The notes under the pieces were generated by a model. The model was not told the DNA's origin. It ran no database searches and worked only from the letters and a program-made list of their open reading frames with translations. Shown piece by piece: positions 18,173 to 26,945 of a stretch of 64,000 nucleotides of DNA (position 1 is its first letter; each line of letters begins with the position of its first letter). Location of the stretch: the NCBI RefSeq assembly GCF_051488685.1, contig NZ_JBPSEH010000005.1, positions 219,068 to 283,067 on the forward strand, in the 5' to 3' direction. Both the position numbers and the translations under genes were made by a program. This stretch comes from Melioribacter sp051488685 (GTDB lineage: Bacteria > Bacteroidota > Ignavibacteria > Ignavibacteriales > Melioribacteraceae).

Positions 18173-20806
18173 ATGTTTTCTTTATTACTAATTTTATTAA
18201 TACAGTTACTTACGACTAACACAGAAGCAGCCTGTAGAGCTCCTACGATTAAAGCATTTAAGCTCGAGAATACCGAAATCCACCTGGACGGTAAAATTAT
18301 CGAACAGATATGGCAATATCTGCCAATCGACAATTTTACACAACGTGACCCTAACGAAGGAATGCCTGCTTCGGAACGAACTGAAGTTTGGATTGCTTAC
18401 GACGACGAGTATTTATACATAGCAGCGAAACTATACGACAGCCATCCGGAATTAATCGATGCAAGCTTAACGCGTAAAGACAATTATATTCTTTCTGATT
18501 GGTTTGGATTTTATGTAGACCCGTACAACGATAAAAAAAGCGGCTTCTTTTTTGCAGTCAATGCCGGCGGCTCGGTTATTGACGGTATTCTATTTAACGA
18601 CAGCTGGGACGACGATACATGGGATGGCATTTGGGAAGCTAAAACAAGTATAGAAGATTTCGGCTGGTCAGTAGAAATAAAAATCCCATTTTCACAATTA
18701 CGATTCAAAGAAGAAAACAAGATGAAATGGGGTGTGAATTTTGCGCGCGAAATAAAAAGGAAAAACGAACGCTCATACTTTGTAATGGTACCAAAGAATG
18801 AAAGCGGCTTCGTTTCCCATTTTGCCACTCTGGAAGGCATTAACGGAATTAAAGCGACACAAAAGATTGAAGTGCTCCCTTATTTATTGCAAAAGACTCA
18901 ATTCTTAGTTCACGACGCCGGCGATCCTTTTTATAAATCGAATCAATTTAAAACTTACGCTGGAGCCGACATTAAACTTGGCATCGGCTCTAACCTTAAC
19001 ATGAATTTAACTATCAATCCGGATTTTGGACAGGTGGAAGTAGATCCCGCAGTTATTAATTTATCGGCATTCGAATCTTATTTTCGCGAAAAAAGACCTT
19101 TCTTTGTTGAAGGCGCCGACTTGTTCTACTTCGGCATCGGTGGCTCGAACAGCAACTGGAATTTCAATTTCGGTTGGCCAGAACTTTTTTATTCCAGGAG
19201 AATCGGGAAAACACCTACTGGCAATCTACCTGATGAATACGATTACGCAGATTTTCCGGGCGAAACACGGATTTTAGGCGCCGCAAAAATTTCAGGAAAA
19301 ATCAACCAGTCAACTACCATCGGTGCAATATCGGCTTTGACAGAAAGAACGTTTGCTAAAATTTATTCCCAAAATAATATTTCGGAATATGAAGTAGAAC
19401 CCCTTACACACTATGGAGTATTAAGATTAAAACGAGAATTCAACGAGGGTAAACAATCGCTCGGTTTAATGTTTACATCGGTAAACCGCGATTTACACGA
19501 CAACGACCTTAAAGAATTGCTTTCAAGACAGGCATACACTATTGGACTCGATGGCTGGAGCTTTCTCGATGACGATAAACAGTACGTTTTATCTGGAGCA
19601 TTTGCAGGTTCTTACATCGAAGGTACAAAAGAATTTCTAATAAACCTTCAAGAAAGACCGCATCGGTATTTCCAGAGGCCGGATGCTTCTTTCTCACGCC
19701 TCGATTCAACACGGACTTCGCTTGCAGGATATTTCGGGAGATTAATGCTCAACAAACAACACGGCAATTTTTATTTCAACATGGCATTGGGTGCGGCTTC
19801 TCCAGGATTCGAATTTAACGACCTTGGATTTCAATGGTTAGCCGACAGATTAAATGGACACGTTGTTATTGGCTATCGCTGGTACGAACCTGCAAAAATT
19901 TTCAGAGAAAAATTTATCTACGCAGCTCATTCTCGCTCATTCGATTACGACGGCAATCTTCTCAATAATTTCTTGTGGTTCAGAAGCGGAGGAACTTTTC
20001 ATAATTACCATAATATTCGAATCAGCGGCCATTATTCTTTTGAAAAATATACAAAAACTCTTACACGCGGTGGACCTCTTGCAATCGACCCGGCTAATTA
20101 CTCGGTAGATATTTCCTTCGGCACCGACAATAGAAATAAAATCGCCTTCGATTTTGATTATGAATATTCGGCTAACGACGCTGGTAGTAATTCGATTGAA
20201 CTTCAACTCGAAATCGACTGGAAGCCGACTTCACAAATCAATTTGATCTTCGAACCGGAATACAAATTCGGATACGAAACACGACAATGGATCGATGCTT
20301 TTGACGATCCAACTGCAACGGCAACTTATAACAAAAGATACGTCTTCGGTAAAATTAAACAAGACGTGCTTTCGGCAAATATCCGTCTCAACTGGACATT
20401 CACCCCAACATTAAGCCTACAGCTTTACCTGCAACCTTTTTTGGCCGTCGGTAAATACAGCGAGTTCAAAGAACTTGCTCAACCAGGAACAGACAATTTT
20501 ATAAATTATACGCATTTCAGGTACGACAGTGCCGAAAATATTTATTATATTGACCCTGACGGCGAAGGAGACGCTGAAGAAATTTCTTTTGAAAATCCCG
20601 ATTTCAATTATAAATCTCTCAGAGGCAATGCGGTTCTCCGCTGGGAATTTGTTCCAGGTTCCATATTTTATTTTGTATGGTCACACAATCAAACTAATTA
20701 CGATTACGCTGGTAACTTCGACTTTTCGAGAGATATAAAAAGTTTGTGGAAATCAACCGGCGACGATATCTTCTTAGTTAAATTTTCTTACTGGATAAAT
20801 ATTTAG
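18173..20806 (+). CDS. DUF5916 outer-membrane protein with CBM9-like N-terminal domain
   Basis: A secreted protein of about 877 aa. A hydrophobic signal (FSLLLILLIQLLTTNTEA) precedes a carbohydrate-binding family 9/DOMON-like domain (IHLDGKIIEQIWQ through ERTEVWIAYDDEYLYIAAK). A long region rich in beta strands and aromatic residues, ending LVKFSYWINI, is typical of the DUF5916 outer-membrane barrel. The role of this family is unknown; binding or uptake of a glycan is a guess. I prefer the ATG at 18173 over the GTG at 18167 because a GGGAG site lies five bases upstream. The stop TAG is followed at once by in-frame TGA and overlaps the next start. Confidence 0.8.
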   Translation: MFSLLLILLIQLLTTNTEAACRAPTIKAFKLENTEIHLDGKIIEQIWQYLPIDNFTQRDPNEGMPASERTEVWIAYDDEYLYIAAKLYDSHPELIDASLTRKDNYILSDWFGFYVDPYNDKKSGFFFAVNAGGSVIDGILFNDSWDDDTWDGIWEAKTSIEDFGWSVEIKIPFSQLRFKEENKMKWGVNFAREIKRKNERSYFVMVPKNESGFVSHFATLEGINGIKATQKIEVLPYLLQKTQFLVHDAGDPFYKSNQFKTYAGADIKLGIGSNLNMNLTINPDFGQVEVDPAVINLSAFESYFREKRPFFVEGADLFYFGIGGSNSNWNFNFGWPELFYSRRIGKTPTGNLPDEYDYADFPGETRILGAAKISGKINQSTTIGAISALTERTFAKIYSQNNISEYEVEPLTHYGVLRLKREFNEGKQSLGLMFTSVNRDLHDNDLKELLSRQAYTIGLDGWSFLDDDKQYVLSGAFAGSYIEGTKEFLINLQERPHRYFQRPDASFSRLDSTRTSLAGYFGRLMLNKQHGNFYFNMALGAASPGFEFNDLGFQWLADRLNGHVVIGYRWYEPAKIFREKFIYAAHSRSFDYDGNLLNNFLWFRSGGTFHNYHNIRISGHYSFEKYTKTLTRGGPLAIDPANYSVDISFGTDNRNKIAFDFDYEYSANDAGSNSIELQLEIDWKPTSQINLIFEPEYKFGYETRQWIDAFDDPTATATYNKRYVFGKIKQDVLSANIRLNWTFTPTLSLQLYLQPFLAVGKYSEFKELAQPGTDNFINYTHFRYDSAENIYYIDPDGEGDAEEISFENPDFNYKSLRGNAVLRWEFVPGSIFYFVWSHNQTNYDYAGNFDFSRDIKSLWKSTGDDIFLVKFSYWINI

Positions 20807-22020
20807 TGAAAAAGAATATTAAATACTTTTTGTTGATAATTTTACTGCTTGGATGTGAAAGAGGTAGTGATCTTATAGGACCTCTGGAATCTGAGCGGGG
20901 CAAAATTATCGACTACGAAAAAATTGCCACATACAATTCCGATCTGCTACTTACTCTTGCTTCAGAGTACGACGACGACAATATATCAAATATTACTTCG
21001 AACAAAAGTATTCATGATGTCGAAGTTTATAAAATAATCTATAACACGGTTGGGTACGATAACAAAATTGAAATGGCTTCTGGAATAGTGTTTATTCCTG
21101 TGGGAACTAATAATTTATCGATGATAAGCATTCAGCACGGAACCCAAACAAATCGCAAAAGAGTTGGCTCGGTGAACCCGTTATTTGCGCTCGAAGGATT
21201 AATTGCTGCGGCGTTGGGCTATTACGCTTGCGAACCCGATTATCTTGGACTCGGCATTTCAGAAATTGTGCATCCTTATCATCATTATCAAACTTCTGCA
21301 AATTCGGTAATCGATTTTTTACGCGCCGCCAGAGAATTTGCATACATTCAGAATTTAACACTGAATGGGAAACTCTTTTTAGCCGGCTATTCAGAGGGTG
21401 GTTACGTAACGATGGCTGTTCAAAGAGAAATTGAACTTAACCATAGAAATGAATTTAACATCACAGCATCAGCGCCAATGGCAGGCGCTTACGATCTGGA
21501 ACTAACGGCAACAAAAATTCTTGAAAATGATTATTATCCACAACCCGCTTTCTTAGCTTACCTTATTTATGCTTATTCAAAAATTTATAAATGGAACGAC
21601 TTGAATTACTTTTTTAACGAACCTTACGCCTCAGCCATGCACGAACTCTTTGACGGCTCGAAAAACATAGAGATGATTAATGAATCACTCCCGAAAGAGC
21701 TCAAACAATTGCTTGCGCCAGAATTCCTCTCTTCGATACAAAACAAAACTGAGAAACGACTCCTACCAAAATTGAAAGAAAACAGTTTAATAAATTGGAG
21801 CCCCTCGACTCCAATGCGACTTTATCACGGCGATAAAGACGACTTTGTACCTGTCGAAAATTCGTATCTGGCTTACGATTACTTTTCGGCACACGGTGCA
21901 AATGTGGATTTAATTATCATTCACAACGGAACTCATTATACAAGCGCCGTCCCTGCTCTTATCGATTTAATTCTTTGGTTCGACAGCTTTAATCAATCGC
22001 ACTTCTATGTACAAAACTAA
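20806..22020 (+). CDS. Lipoprotein alpha/beta-hydrolase (secretory lipase/esterase-like)
   Basis: A 404 aa protein starting at GTG, overlapping the previous TAG stop by one base. A lipoprotein signal ends LLLGC with Cys17 as the lipidation site. The hydrolase fold shows the nucleophile elbow GYSEGG (Ser196), a likely acid in YHGDKDDFVP and a His in HNGTHYTSA. The layout resembles fungal/bacterial secretory lipases and prolyl oligopeptidase-like esterases. It is probably anchored in the outer membrane and acts with the preceding barrel protein on an unknown ester. The 3' end overlaps the converging thrC by four bases. Confidence 0.75.
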   Translation: MKKNIKYFLLIILLLGCERGSDLIGPLESERGKIIDYEKIATYNSDLLLTLASEYDDDNISNITSNKSIHDVEVYKIIYNTVGYDNKIEMASGIVFIPVGTNNLSMISIQHGTQTNRKRVGSVNPLFALEGLIAAALGYYACEPDYLGLGISEIVHPYHHYQTSANSVIDFLRAAREFAYIQNLTLNGKLFLAGYSEGGYVTMAVQREIELNHRNEFNITASAPMAGAYDLELTATKILENDYYPQPAFLAYLIYAYSKIYKWNDLNYFFNEPYASAMHELFDGSKNIEMINESLPKELKQLLAPEFLSSIQNKTEKRLLPKLKENSLINWSPSTPMRLYHGDKDDFVPVENSYLAYDYFSAHGANVDLIIIHNGTHYTSAVPALIDLILWFDSFNQSHFYVQN

Positions 22021-23324
22021 ACTGTGGAAAGTAAATATTCTTTCAGGTCGCTGTAATTGGAACTAAGTTCGATGCTTTTCTTTTGTTTATCGAGACAAGT
22101 TGCAAGCCGTTGAGGAACATCAATTTCAACTCCAAGTTCCTCTTCAATTACATCTTTGAATTTTGCAGGGTGTGCAGTTTCGAGAACCACTTTATTAAAT
22201 TTAGCCGTCGCTCTAACAATCTCGTAGTCCTTTAGCGCCATATATCCCACCGCACCATGTGGATCGAGGATATATCCATATTTTTCGTAAACTTCTTTAA
22301 TGCCCCGTCGTGTCTGGACGTCGTCAAAGGATCTGGAGTGAATATCTCGTTGAATTTCCGAAAGTCGGTTGCCGTATAATTCCCGTATACGCGCAAGATT
22401 ACTCGGATTTCCGACGTCCATAGCATTTGAAAGCGTTTGAACGGAAGGATGCGGCTGGAAAATTCCGGTATTGACAAAATCGGCAAACACGTGATTGCTA
22501 TTTACTGCACCAATAAATTTTGTAATCGGTAATCCCATTTTCTTTGCAATCAAACCGGCGGTGAGATTGCCAAGATTGCCAGAGGGTACAGAAAAGACTG
22601 AGTGAATTGTTTTATTGGGAATTTGTTTATAAGCCTCGAAATAATAAAAGGATTGAGGCAGCAATCGAGCAATGTTAATCGAATTTGCCGAAGTCAAATT
22701 CAATTTCGATGCAAGTTCTTTATCAATAAATGCGCTCTTCACAAGACGCTGGCAATCGTCGAATGTGCCTTCGATTTCAAGGGCTGTTATGTTCTTGTTT
22801 AACGTTGTTAATTGTTTTTCCTGAATTAAACTTACCTTTCCTTTTGGATAAAGAATATAAACATTAATTCCGGGAGTTTCATAGAAACCGTACGCAACAG
22901 CACTACCGGTATCTCCTGATGTAGCCACCAGAATATTTAGACTTTCCCCTTTTTTCTTCACAAAATATCCCATCGTTTTAGCCATAAAGCGGGCACCGAA
23001 ATCTTTAAATGCAAGCGTAGGACCGTGAAAGAGTTCAAGTACCATTAAATCGTCTTTTAGATTAACTAATGGAGCTGGAAAGTTGATTGCCTGTTGTATA
23101 ATATCCGAAAGGTCGCTTTCGCCTATTTCATTGCCGACAAATTTTTCCGCAATTCTGAAGGCAATTTCCTGAAATTGATAGTTTTCAATCGAATCAATCA
23201 TTTCTTTCTGGAGTATGGGAATTTCGACGGGCATAAAAAGGCCACCGTCTTTTGCCAGCCCTTGCAAAACCGCCGTTTCGAAATTGACAATATTTTTTTT
23301 GTCGTTTGTACTATAGAATTTCAT
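22017..23324 (-). CDS. thrC: Threonine synthase
   Basis: Converts O-phosphohomoserine to threonine with pyridoxal phosphate. The 435 aa protein carries the PLP lysine K107 in HGPTLAFKDFGARFM, the phosphate-binding ATSGDTGSAVAYGF segment and the VPSGNLGNLTAG loop. The length matches the E. coli-type enzyme. It overlaps thrB by one base (TAATG), completing a lysC-asd-thrB-thrC operon. The terminal codon is TAG, which shows amber is used as a normal stop in this genome. Confidence 0.95.
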   Translation of the reverse strand: MKFYSTNDKKNIVNFETAVLQGLAKDGGLFMPVEIPILQKEMIDSIENYQFQEIAFRIAEKFVGNEIGESDLSDIIQQAINFPAPLVNLKDDLMVLELFHGPTLAFKDFGARFMAKTMGYFVKKKGESLNILVATSGDTGSAVAYGFYETPGINVYILYPKGKVSLIQEKQLTTLNKNITALEIEGTFDDCQRLVKSAFIDKELASKLNLTSANSINIARLLPQSFYYFEAYKQIPNKTIHSVFSVPSGNLGNLTAGLIAKKMGLPITKFIGAVNSNHVFADFVNTGIFQPHPSVQTLSNAMDVGNPSNLARIRELYGNRLSEIQRDIHSRSFDDVQTRRGIKEVYEKYGYILDPHGAVGYMALKDYEIVRATAKFNKVVLETAHPAKFKDVIEEELGVEIDVPQRLATCLDKQKKSIELSSNYSDLKEYLLSTV

Positions 23325-24256
23325 TATAAAACCATCGGACCTTTTTTATTAATTTTTGATACGTAAATTTTGCCTTCGAAGCCCGCAGATTTTACAGCTT
23401 TCAACATTGCGTTTGCAATTACGCGCGCATGCGACTCGCTTCTCGAAAAAGCAAACATCGAAGGACCAGAACCAGTAATGTTACAATTAATAGCTCCCTT
23501 TTCCAGAGCTGCATTTCTCACTTCGTCGTAGCATGGTATTAATGCCGCTCGTTTCGGCTCGGCAAAGTAATCGATAATCGACCTGGCAATTAAATCGTAA
23601 TCCGATGTAATTAGACCAGCAATTAAAGCCGAGGCATTACCTGCCTGTGCAATTGCTTTTTTTATGCTAACATTTTTACTTATTAGTTTACGAGCCTCGC
23701 AGGTTTTTATTTCTATATTGGGATAAACAATTGAACAATGGAGATCTTCAGGATAGTCAATTTTTATTATATCAATCGGATTATAACTTCGAATCAATAC
23801 GAATCCTCCGTAAAGGCAGGGAGCAACATTGTCCGCATGAATACTGCGACTGGCAATAAATTCTCCTTTGAGAGCATGTTCCAGAAGTTCATAAAGAGAT
23901 AATCTAAGTTCGAGAAGTTCATTTAGAGCAAAAACGCCGGCTACTGCGCTCGCAGCGCTCGAGCCCAATCCGCTACCGATTCCCATCTTTTTATGTATCG
24001 TTACATCCAGCCCAACATTTATTCTGTACTTTTTCAATAAAGATAGCATGGCACCAGTTGTAGTATTTTTATCCACTTCATAAGGAAGGTAGCCATTGTC
24101 GCCAAAGATTTTTACTATCCGTATTTCTTTGCGGTCTGTTAATTTTACAGTAACCTCGTCGCCGGGATTGTGAAGGGCAAAACCCATCATGTCGAATCCT
24201 GGACCAACATTAGAAACCGAAGCCGGAGCAAATACTTTAATCGACTTAGAGCTCAT
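23324..24256 (-). CDS. thrB: Homoserine kinase
   Basis: Phosphorylates homoserine with ATP. This GHMP-family protein (310 aa) has the ATP-binding glycine motif GIGSGLGSSAASAVAG and the N-terminal FAPASVSNVGPGFDMMGFA characteristic of ThrB. The C-terminal GAINCNITGSGPSMFAF motif is also present. It overlaps asd by 11 bases and thrC by one base, so the three are almost certainly translated from one mRNA. Confidence 0.95.
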   Translation of the reverse strand: MSSKSIKVFAPASVSNVGPGFDMMGFALHNPGDEVTVKLTDRKEIRIVKIFGDNGYLPYEVDKNTTTGAMLSLLKKYRINVGLDVTIHKKMGIGSGLGSSAASAVAGVFALNELLELRLSLYELLEHALKGEFIASRSIHADNVAPCLYGGFVLIRSYNPIDIIKIDYPEDLHCSIVYPNIEIKTCEARKLISKNVSIKKAIAQAGNASALIAGLITSDYDLIARSIIDYFAEPKRAALIPCYDEVRNAALEKGAINCNITGSGPSMFAFSRSESHARVIANAMLKAVKSAGFEGKIYVSKINKKGPMVL

Positions 24257-25295
24257 CGAAGTACCCTTTTGCTTTCATTAATTCGGCAATCAAAATAGTG
24301 CCTCCCGCAGCACCTCTTACTGTATTGTGTGAAAGGACAACGAACTTATAATCAAAAAGTGGGCATTTTCGTAATCGTCCAACTGAAATTGACATTCCTC
24401 CGCCCAGATTGCGGTGTATTCTCGGTTGCGGATAGTTTGACTGTTCGAAATAGATAATTGGTTTTGCCGGCGTCAGCGGCAAATTTAATTCCTGAGGCAC
24501 TGATCGAAAGTTATTCCATACTTCAATAATATCTTGCGGCTCGGCTTTGGTTTTCAGTTTAATCTGAATATTTTCTGTATGACCGTCAAGTACGGCAACT
24601 CTGTTGCATTGAGCACTAATTTTAATATTGGCATACTCAATCGAATCATCTTTCAATTTTCCGAAAATTTTGAGCGGTTCGGTTTCCATTTTTTCTTCTT
24701 CGCCTCCGATAAAAGGCACTACATTGTCGAGGATGTCCAGACTCGGTAAACCTGGATATCCTGCGCCCGAGATAGCCTGCAATGTAACCACATTGACGGC
24801 TTCTATCCCAAAATTATCAATAATTGGTTTGAGTGCAAGCGCCATCCCAATCGTTGAACAATTTGGATTTGTTACAATTGCTCCTTTATGTTTTTGAGAT
24901 TTAATCAGTTCGATATGCTCGGGATTAATTTCGGGAATAATCAACGGAACGTCTTTGTCGAAACGGTGATTACGCGCGTTGGAAATTACTATGCAACCGT
25001 CTTCGGCGTACATTTTTTCAATATCACCCGCAACTGAAGAATCGAGTCCCGAAAAAAGTATACGCGCCGTTAAACCAGTTTCACATTTCTTAACAATCAT
25101 ATTTTCTATTTGAGGAGGAATAGGTGTAGCCATAATCCAGTTGACGGCGTCTTTATATTTTTTTCCGGCGGATCTATCGGAAGCGCAAAGTTCAACAACT
25201 TCAAACCACGGATGATTTGCCAGCATTTCGATAAATCTTTGTCCAACGCTGCCAGTAGCTCCCAATACTGCCACAGGTATTTTACTTTCTTTCAT
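24246..25295 (-). CDS. asd: Aspartate-semialdehyde dehydrogenase
   Basis: Reduces aspartyl phosphate to aspartate semialdehyde with NADPH. The 349 aa protein shows the nucleotide motif GATGSVGQRFIEML and the active-site cysteine C146 in TNPNCSTIGM. The SNARNHRF and IPEINPEH phrases are like the archaeal/fungal-type branch of the family rather than the short E. coli form. It is 4 bp downstream of lysC and overlaps thrB. Confidence 0.93.
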   Translation of the reverse strand: MKESKIPVAVLGATGSVGQRFIEMLANHPWFEVVELCASDRSAGKKYKDAVNWIMATPIPPQIENMIVKKCETGLTARILFSGLDSSVAGDIEKMYAEDGCIVISNARNHRFDKDVPLIIPEINPEHIELIKSQKHKGAIVTNPNCSTIGMALALKPIIDNFGIEAVNVVTLQAISGAGYPGLPSLDILDNVVPFIGGEEEKMETEPLKIFGKLKDDSIEYANIKISAQCNRVAVLDGHTENIQIKLKTKAEPQDIIEVWNNFRSVPQELNLPLTPAKPIIYFEQSNYPQPRIHRNLGGGMSISVGRLRKCPLFDYKFVVLSHNTVRGAAGGTILIAELMKAKGYFDEL

Positions 25296-25299
25296 ATTT

Positions 25300-26697
25300 T
25301 CACCGTTTTATAGTTTTTAATAAACTTTTATGAAGCACATTAAGTGCTTTTGAAATATCTTTCCTATCAATAATAAGCGAAATATTCAACTCCGAAGAAC
25401 CCTGAGCAATGGCAATAATATTAATATTGTTCTTGCCGAGTGCCTGAAATACTTTTCCAGCTATACCCGGAGTGCGTCTCATGTTTTCGCCCACAACAGC
25501 TATGATCGATAAATTTTCCTCTAACGAGAGCCGACTGATTTTGCCTTCCATAATTTCGAATTTAAATTCTTCTTCGATGGCTTTTATCGAAGTTTTTCCC
25601 ATCGAAGGAGGAATGGCAATACAGATCGAATGTTCGGAGGAAGCCTGTGAGATTAAAATTATATTCACATTGTAGCGAGCAAGTGCAGTAAATAATCTGC
25701 CTGCAATACCAGTGACCCCGACCATACCGCCGCCCGATATACCAATCAATGAAACGTTGTCGATTGAAGAAATTCCTTTAACGGTCATGTCGGAACTCTG
25801 TTCCCGTCGAATGATTCTTGTACCCGGGAATTCTGGATTGAATGTATTCTTAATTACAATTTCAATATTCTTTTTCAGAGCTGGCAAAATCGTTGGAGGA
25901 TAAATTACTTTTGCGCCGAAGTGGGACAATTCCATCGCTTCTTCATAAGTAACTGTGGATAGAGGAAAGGCACCTTTGACCTTGCGCGGGTCGGCAGTAA
26001 GTATACCGTCGACGTCAGTCCAGATCTCAATCTTTTTTGCATTCAAAGCCGCCCCGAAAATTGATGCTGTGTAATCGGAACCGCCTCTACCGAGTGTAGT
26101 TATTTCGTTATCGATTGTCGATGCTATGAAGCCGGTGATTATCTGCAGTTTCTTGTGCTTTGAAAAATATCTTTTAATTTTATTGTAGGTTACTTTTTCA
26201 TTTACTTTTGCATTTCCGAAATTGTCGTCTGTCTTTATCAATTTACTGGCATCCAGGTATTCACAATCTATTCCCCTTTTTTGCATTGTATAAGAGATAA
26301 TAGAACACGATAATTTTTCTCCGAAGCTTTGAATAAAGTCGAGTGTTTTAGGCGAAACTTCGCGTACGAGATAAGCGCCGTGCAAAATTTCTTTCAATTC
26401 TCCGAATAAACTGCGGAGCAATTTTTCAATATCTGGCAAGTCTTCAGTTCTATTCAGATCTGCTGCTACTTTCAAATGAAGTTCTACAAGCGAATCGAAT
26501 TCTTCTTTGTATGAATTGTCCCTGCTATCTGCTTTGCGAGCTATCTCAATCAACTTATCCGTAACGCCTTGAAATGCTGAAAAAACAACTGCAATTTTTT
26601 TCCCGTTATTCAGATAATAGTTCGTAAGAATATCGATTACGCTGTTTATTCTTTCCGAATTACCTACACTTGATCCACCAAATTTTAATATAGTCAT
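25300..26697 (-). CDS. lysC: Aspartate kinase (monofunctional, two ACT domains)
   Basis: Catalyses the first step of the aspartate family pathway. The catalytic domain starts TILKFGGSSVGNSERI and contains TLGRGGSDYTASIFGAAL. Two C-terminal ACT regions (from about residue 310) include VTGIAGRLFTALARYNVNI and RTPGIAGKVFQALGKNNIN and would bind lysine or threonine. No homoserine dehydrogenase domain is attached. I chose ATG 26697 because the AGGTG site is seven bases upstream; ATG 26703 is too close to it. Transcription is probably controlled by the Thr-rich leader upstream. Confidence 0.93.
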   Translation of the reverse strand: MTILKFGGSSVGNSERINSVIDILTNYYLNNGKKIAVVFSAFQGVTDKLIEIARKADSRDNSYKEEFDSLVELHLKVAADLNRTEDLPDIEKLLRSLFGELKEILHGAYLVREVSPKTLDFIQSFGEKLSCSIISYTMQKRGIDCEYLDASKLIKTDDNFGNAKVNEKVTYNKIKRYFSKHKKLQIITGFIASTIDNEITTLGRGGSDYTASIFGAALNAKKIEIWTDVDGILTADPRKVKGAFPLSTVTYEEAMELSHFGAKVIYPPTILPALKKNIEIVIKNTFNPEFPGTRIIRREQSSDMTVKGISSIDNVSLIGISGGGMVGVTGIAGRLFTALARYNVNIILISQASSEHSICIAIPPSMGKTSIKAIEEEFKFEIMEGKISRLSLEENLSIIAVVGENMRRTPGIAGKVFQALGKNNINIIAIAQGSSELNISLIIDRKDISKALNVLHKSLLKTIKR

Positions 26698-26749
26698 ACT
26701 CATTCACCTGTTAAATTTTAATGAAAAAGCTTGGATTGTGTGCCGTAAA

Positions 26750-26872
26750 TCAGCACGTCGTGACATGCGTTTGCGTGGACGTCGTTGTTGTACGCAGTTC
26801 TGCTTTTTTGCCGCGCGGGGTAGTCGGCAAAATCTTATATGGGGTTGTTATATAGGAACTGCTCGAATGCAC
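26750..26872 (-). CDS. thrL: Threonine-rich leader peptide of the thr operon (attenuator)
   Basis: Upstream of lysC a short frame ends at TGA 26752-26750, and its last 14 codons read RTTTTSTQTHVTTC: eight threonine codons. Further Thr pairs (YITTP, LPTTP) lie upstream. The GTG at 26872 would give 40 aa; a TTG at 26830 would give a shorter form. Neither has a strong ribosome-binding site. Thr-rich leaders control threonine operons by ribosome stalling in many bacteria, so this is probably the functional equivalent of thrL. The resemblance is in composition and position, not in the exact sequence. Confidence 0.6.
   Translation of the reverse strand: MHSSSSYITTPYKILPTTPRGKKAELRTTTTSTQTHVTTC
26753..26768 (-). 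promoter_or_regulatory. Hairpin over the Thr codons of the leader
   Basis: On the minus-strand RNA, GCATGT and ACGTGC pair around a CACG loop, covering the end of the Thr-rich codons. A short U-run lies about 25 bases further downstream (CUUUUUC). A stalled ribosome would disrupt this hairpin, which is what an attenuation or anti-attenuation element needs. No canonical GC stem with an immediate U-tract was found, so the exact terminator is uncertain. Confidence 0.35.
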
Positions 26873-26945
26873 TTGCAAAATCTCAAAATTTTGGATTTTA
26901 TTATAAGAATCGTTCGGGACAGTTTCAACAGATTTTATTAAAAAA

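Noticed and set aside
22017..22019. Reassignment of UAG as a sense codon in this genome
   Set aside because: TAG ends thrC, nosY (45090), the DUF3109 gene (33646), the DUF5916 gene (20804) and the RHH gene (58580) at positions that match normal protein ends.
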